From the NCBI GenBank assembly GCA_011109175.1, contig RDEW01000179.1, forward strand, positions 1 through 22,229: DNA of 22,229 nt, given 5' to 3'. Below, one piece after another: positions 19,975 to 22,229 of this stretch; position 1 is the first letter of the stretch; the number at the start of each line of letters is the position of its first letter. The notes beneath the pieces are model-generated. The model had not been told where the DNA came from. It saw only the letters and a list, made by a program, of their open reading frames with translations, and searched no databases. The position numbers and the translations under genes were made by a program. The DNA is from Dicyema japonicum. Its lineage: Eukaryota; Dicyemida; Rhombozoa; Dicyemidae.

Positions 19975-20274
19975 GGTTTTGCCACTTTCAGCTTCAAATA
20001 CCCGAAAGGAATTCCTAGCCTACAACAAGCGATTGAACTCAGACGAGATCGGGTCTCAACGGGGATCGTTGAAAAACAAACCGATCCACGATCTGTGGTA
20101 CTTCAACTTTTCAAATTTTCAGCAGTACTTGCTGTGGAACCCGTTTACAACGATAACATGAGCGAATTCCCATTAGAGATTGTGTCCTTGCACGTTGAAT
20201 GCAAGCAAGGCACTTCCCAGAAATTCGTCTGCATGACATCGGTTGTGTATTTTCTGTCTACGTGGATACGATAA
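19975..20274 (+). CDS. Unidentified open frame, possible internal exon
   Basis: This frame has no stop for 99 codons, from after TAA (19972-19974) to TAA (20272-20274), and lies in a clearly less AT-rich island. It reads SLQQAIELRRDRVSTGI, TDPRSVVLQLFKFSAVLAV, EPVYNDNMSEFPLEI and VSLHVECKQGTSQKFVCM with balanced composition and varied codon third positions, unlike the low-complexity frames nearby. Just upstream, GGTTTTGCCACTTTCAG (ending 19991) resembles a splice acceptor, so an exon could start at 19992. No clear donor or initiator ATG is visible; the only ATGs are internal. A second frame (from a GTG at 19958 to 20161) is also open over part of it. No family recognised. It may be a host exon or a piece of an unrelated mobile element. 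Confidence 0.35.
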   Translation, partial: GFATFSFKYPKGIPSLQQAIELRRDRVSTGIVEKQTDPRSVVLQLFKFSAVLAVEPVYNDNMSEFPLEIVSLHVECKQGTSQKFVCMTSVVYFLSTWIR

Positions 20275-20279
20275 TAGTT

Positions 20280-20595
20280 ATTTGTCCTATAAATTGTTAT
20301 GAGTAGTTGTTCTATTTGTTTCAAGTTTCTGTAAATAATCTAAAAGTAGGCTAGTCGATTAACTTGCTCCTCTTGAGAAATTAAATGTGAAAAATATCCA
20401 TTTAATTTCGCTTCCAATGCAGTTCGTGACCGAATATTATTCAAATGTGATTTTTCTGTTTTTTTAATTTTGAAATTACATTGTGATTTCCTTTCAGTAA
20501 TAATTGACACCTCTTATAAGTGACAATAAAAAGCCTCAAAAATATAAAAAATAATTGTTATTAATTAACCATTTCAGAATAATATATTAATTCTT
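20280..20595. other. No supportable gene
   Basis: AT-rich DNA with T- and A-runs between the open frame ending at 20274 and the LINE copy starting near 20599. Confidence 0.4.
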
Positions 20596-20598
20596 CAA

Positions 20599-20945
20599 CT
20601 ATGATAAGCATCCGAAGACTCGGAGACAATAAAATATTACAGCGATTTCCTTATCCGATAGACCAATCAGAATCCTCTCTTTCAAGGGACGTGCGAGTAA
20701 ACCTGGCTCGTCTACGATGTGGGCACCACCCATATCTACCAACATATGATATACTCTGCCCCTTTTGCAACTTCCACGAGCTGACAACAAATCACCTATT
20801 TGAATGTCATGAATTGGCACAACGTTTCTCCACAATGCCGGAACTGACCGATCTATGGGAGCACCCAACATCTGCTGCGTACTACTTAATAGCTGCTGGC
20901 CTCCTACAAGTTAGTGAGGCTGGGGTTACTTAACTAACTAACTAA
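20599..20945 (+). pseudogene. 5'-truncated LINE C-terminus with CCHC finger and (TAAC)n tail (copy 1)
   Basis: Open for about 110 codons to TAA at 20931-20933. It encodes LGDNKILQRFPYPIDQSESS, then LARLRCGHHPYLPTYDIL, then a complete finger C-x2-C-x8-H-x3-C (C at 20757 and 20766, H at 20793, C at 20805; CPFCNFHELTTNHLFEC), then LTDLWEHPTSAAYYLIAAG and LQVSEAGVT. It is the better preserved of two copies (other at 13250-13652). In Jockey-superfamily and related LINEs this finger follows RNase H near the protein end. Similarity between copies fades upstream of about 20595, marking 5' truncation, the usual result of incomplete target-primed reverse transcription. The 3' end is TTAACTAACTAACTAA. 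The open frame on the opposite strand is a shadow. Confidence 0.85.
20930..20945 (+). repeat. (TAAC)n terminal repeat of the LINE 3' end
   Basis: TTAACTAACTAACTAA overlaps the stop codon of copy 1. The identical 16-mer ends copy 2 at 13637-13652. A shorter TAACTAACTAA is at 21276-21286. Confidence 0.85.
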
Positions 20946-20981
20946 TTTAACTATCACGACACGGTTGAAGCCTGTAATGGA

Positions 20982-21275
20982 CTATTTGATGATGGATTTG
21001 GTCGTCACAAGCAGAAATTTTTTAACCATCCCTTTTAGACTTTTTGTATCTATATGGGTTGTAATGGGAGAAACTCTCTTTGAATCCGTGTAGAAATAGT
21101 GTCTTGGAAGGTACTGACGAATAAGATCTAGATCAAATTTGTCCAGTATTTTTTCTTCAGAACAAAGAAGTGATATCTGCCTGTAAGACGACGAAAGGTC
21201 ATTGAGTCTTACCGGTTTCAGAATTATTATTATTAACCCCCGGCTTACCATTGTAGGCCCAGCACAAACAGTCAT
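20982..21275 (-). pseudogene. N-terminal RT fragment of a LINE
   Basis: The minus strand reads GLIIIILKPVRLNDLSSSYR, then QISLLCSEEKILDKFDLDLI and RQYLPRHYFYTDSKRVSPIT. This corresponds to the first conserved block of non-LTR reverse transcriptases, I-x-P-I-x-KPGK...SYRPISLL...KxLE, with the P of SYRPIS changed to Q and KPGK to KPVR. The following H-G-F-R / ST-x-T-A box is altered (TTHID). The catalytic part (motifs A-C) would lie at lower coordinates but is missing; instead the plus-strand copy 1 tail begins about 40 bases away. It could belong to the same family as copies 1 and 2, but no overlapping sequence tests this. Confidence 0.65.
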
Positions 21276-21369
21276 AACTAACTAATCCAAGGAAGGAACC
21301 AAAGGGAGAACATCTGCTTGTGCCGGTTTCAGAATTGATTTTATATCCGGGAATCCGAGACGGTATTTT

Positions 21370-21590
21370 TATGATTATAATTTAATGTTTAAATTAAAAT
21401 TAAAAAAATTATAAATTTATAAATTAATATTTTAAATGTATGAATGGTTGGGTATGCAGGACTTGGAGATTCTGCACCAAATTAAATCAAAATGAATGCT
21501 TATTACTAAGGTTTTATAACAAAATGAATGAATTAAAGTCGGATTTTAGGAGAGCAAAATACAATGTTATACGATAAATATATGTTTTAG
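21370..21590. other. AT-rich spacer
   Basis: Contains an almost pure A/T block (21370-21438) and no gene. It precedes the 5' limit of the LINE fragment at 21591. Confidence 0.5.
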
Positions 21591-22067
21591 GCAAAAATAG
21601 ATTATTTGAAGGATTTATATGAAAAGGACTGGATTTCTCAAGGCGTTCACTCATTCTCCAGTATCTTCCCGCCCAACGTTAGAGCTTCTATACAAAAATT
21701 CGTTCTACCTAGTATCGAGTATGCTTTTGCTGCATGGATTGCTCCTTTATTAATATCGGCACAGAGCGAGCTGGAGGTTTTACAAAATCGGTGTCTCAGG
21801 ATTCTATTAAGATCGTCAAAAAAGACGTCCACCTCGTTACTACGGAGAACACTAAACGTCTCCCCTTTAACGGAATACTTAATGGAACGTCACCAGGACT
21901 TCCTCAAGATGGCAAAATCCTTTGACCATCCCTTCTAACCGCACATCAGACTATATATGGACGCCTGCCCGAGATATGAGAAGAAACCTTCCCCGCTGTG
22001 GAGATTAATTCAGGACTCCATAACTAACCGCAGGAAAAGGACTGGTATGGACACCGGGATCACTTAA
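21591..22067 (+). pseudogene. 5'-truncated LINE RT C-terminus, one internal stop
   Basis: The frame is open from after a TAG (21588-21590) and reads FPPNVRASIQKFVLPSIEYA, then FAAWIAPL, LEVLQNRCLRILLRSS and VSPLTEYLMERHQDFL. This is the thumb and C-terminal region of Jockey/CR1-type reverse transcriptases: P-x-x-E-Y-A...W, LQNR-x-LRxI, then a leucine/proline helix-turn motif. A TAA at 21936-21938 interrupts it, after which the same frame continues PHIRLYMDACPRYEKK, SPLWRLIQDSITNRRKRTG and MDTGIT-stop (TAA 22065-22067). A single substitution therefore separates it from an undisrupted end. There is no palm domain upstream and no true ATG start; it is a truncated copy. It shares its end with the element at 1081-1858. 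Confidence 0.8.
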
Positions 22068-22125
22068 TTTGACGATAACTTTTATCCTCTTTCTCGTGAT
22101 TTCGGGTCAATAAAATAAATAAATG
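22068..22125 (+). mobile_element. 3' UTR and TAAA-type tail of the LINE
   Basis: TTTGACGATAACTTTTATCC, then TTTCTCGTGATTTCGGGTC and AATAAAATAAATAAATG. The same ordered blocks occur after the stop at 1796, and in reduced form at 6574-6640 and 16708-16770. It includes AATAAA, which can serve as a polyadenylation signal. Confidence 0.7.
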
Positions 22126-22229
22126 TGAAAAGGACAAAAAAAATAATCCGAGAAGTGGTCAATCGTATTAAAATTCTTGAAAATGCTTTGATTTATGCTA
22201 ATAATTAAGACTGACATTGTTCGAACGTA

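Noticed and set aside
21212-21245. Minus-strand GGGGGTTAATAATAATAATTCTG as another LINE 3' tail
   Set aside because: The same bases read GLIIIILKPVRLND directly into SSSYRQISLL, the expected start of an RT domain, so it is better explained as coding.

Overview
This is AT-rich eukaryotic DNA, almost certainly from an animal nuclear genome. I see no bacterial-style gene packing, Shine-Dalgarno sites, rRNA genes or CRISPR. It contains many decayed retroelement pieces on both strands: non-LTR (LINE) endonuclease, reverse transcriptase and C-terminal fragments of the Jockey/CR1 kind, a DDE-type integrase fragment, and short tRNA-like SINE heads. The LINE types and AT-rich gene-poor DNA would fit an arthropod, for example a crustacean. 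That host guess is inference from general style only. Nothing here is a convincing intact host gene.

Layout. 1-287 (minus): RT thumb fragment running off the window edge. 1081-1858 (plus): broken RT with its 3' end. 2031-4535 (plus): the longest element, a frameshifted endonuclease plus RT with an intact YADD box. 4532-4580 (minus): a solo 3' LINE tail, then a small tandem repeat. 6067-6260: an unrelated WYLDD-type RT fragment. 6335-6640: a tRNA-like start and structured body ending in a LINE-like 3' tail, followed by a 21-bp tandem array (6650-6752). 8970-9150 and 11734-11910: two tRNA-headed SINE-like copies. 12090-12950 (minus): decayed integrase. 13250-13652 and 20599-20945 (plus): two copies of one LINE 3' end with a CCHC finger and a (TAAC)n tail. 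15459-15586: a cluster of perfect inverted repeats. 15798-15875: a 39-bp tandem duplication containing the only N. 19975-20274: an unexplained open frame with exon-like composition. 20982-21275 (minus): RT N-terminal fragment. 21591-22125 (plus): RT C-terminus with an almost readable 3' end.

The main links between pieces are shared 3' ends. The elements ending at 1858 and 22125 share a G-I-T-stop C-terminus and the following ~60 bp. Reduced versions of that tail occur at 6573-6640, 16690-16770, 7440-7478 and, on the minus strand, 4532-4580. This looks like one LINE family whose machinery may also have moved short elements. Most remaining stretches (290-1080, 4680-6060, 7900-8950, 9150-11730, 13660-14980, 16100-16690, 16780-19970) hold no gene I can support. 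I did not find a clearly new functional system. The best leads are the candidate LINE-tailed SINE, the 19975-20274 open frame, the 2A-like DIEHNPG motif at the start of the largest element, and the inverted-repeat cluster.
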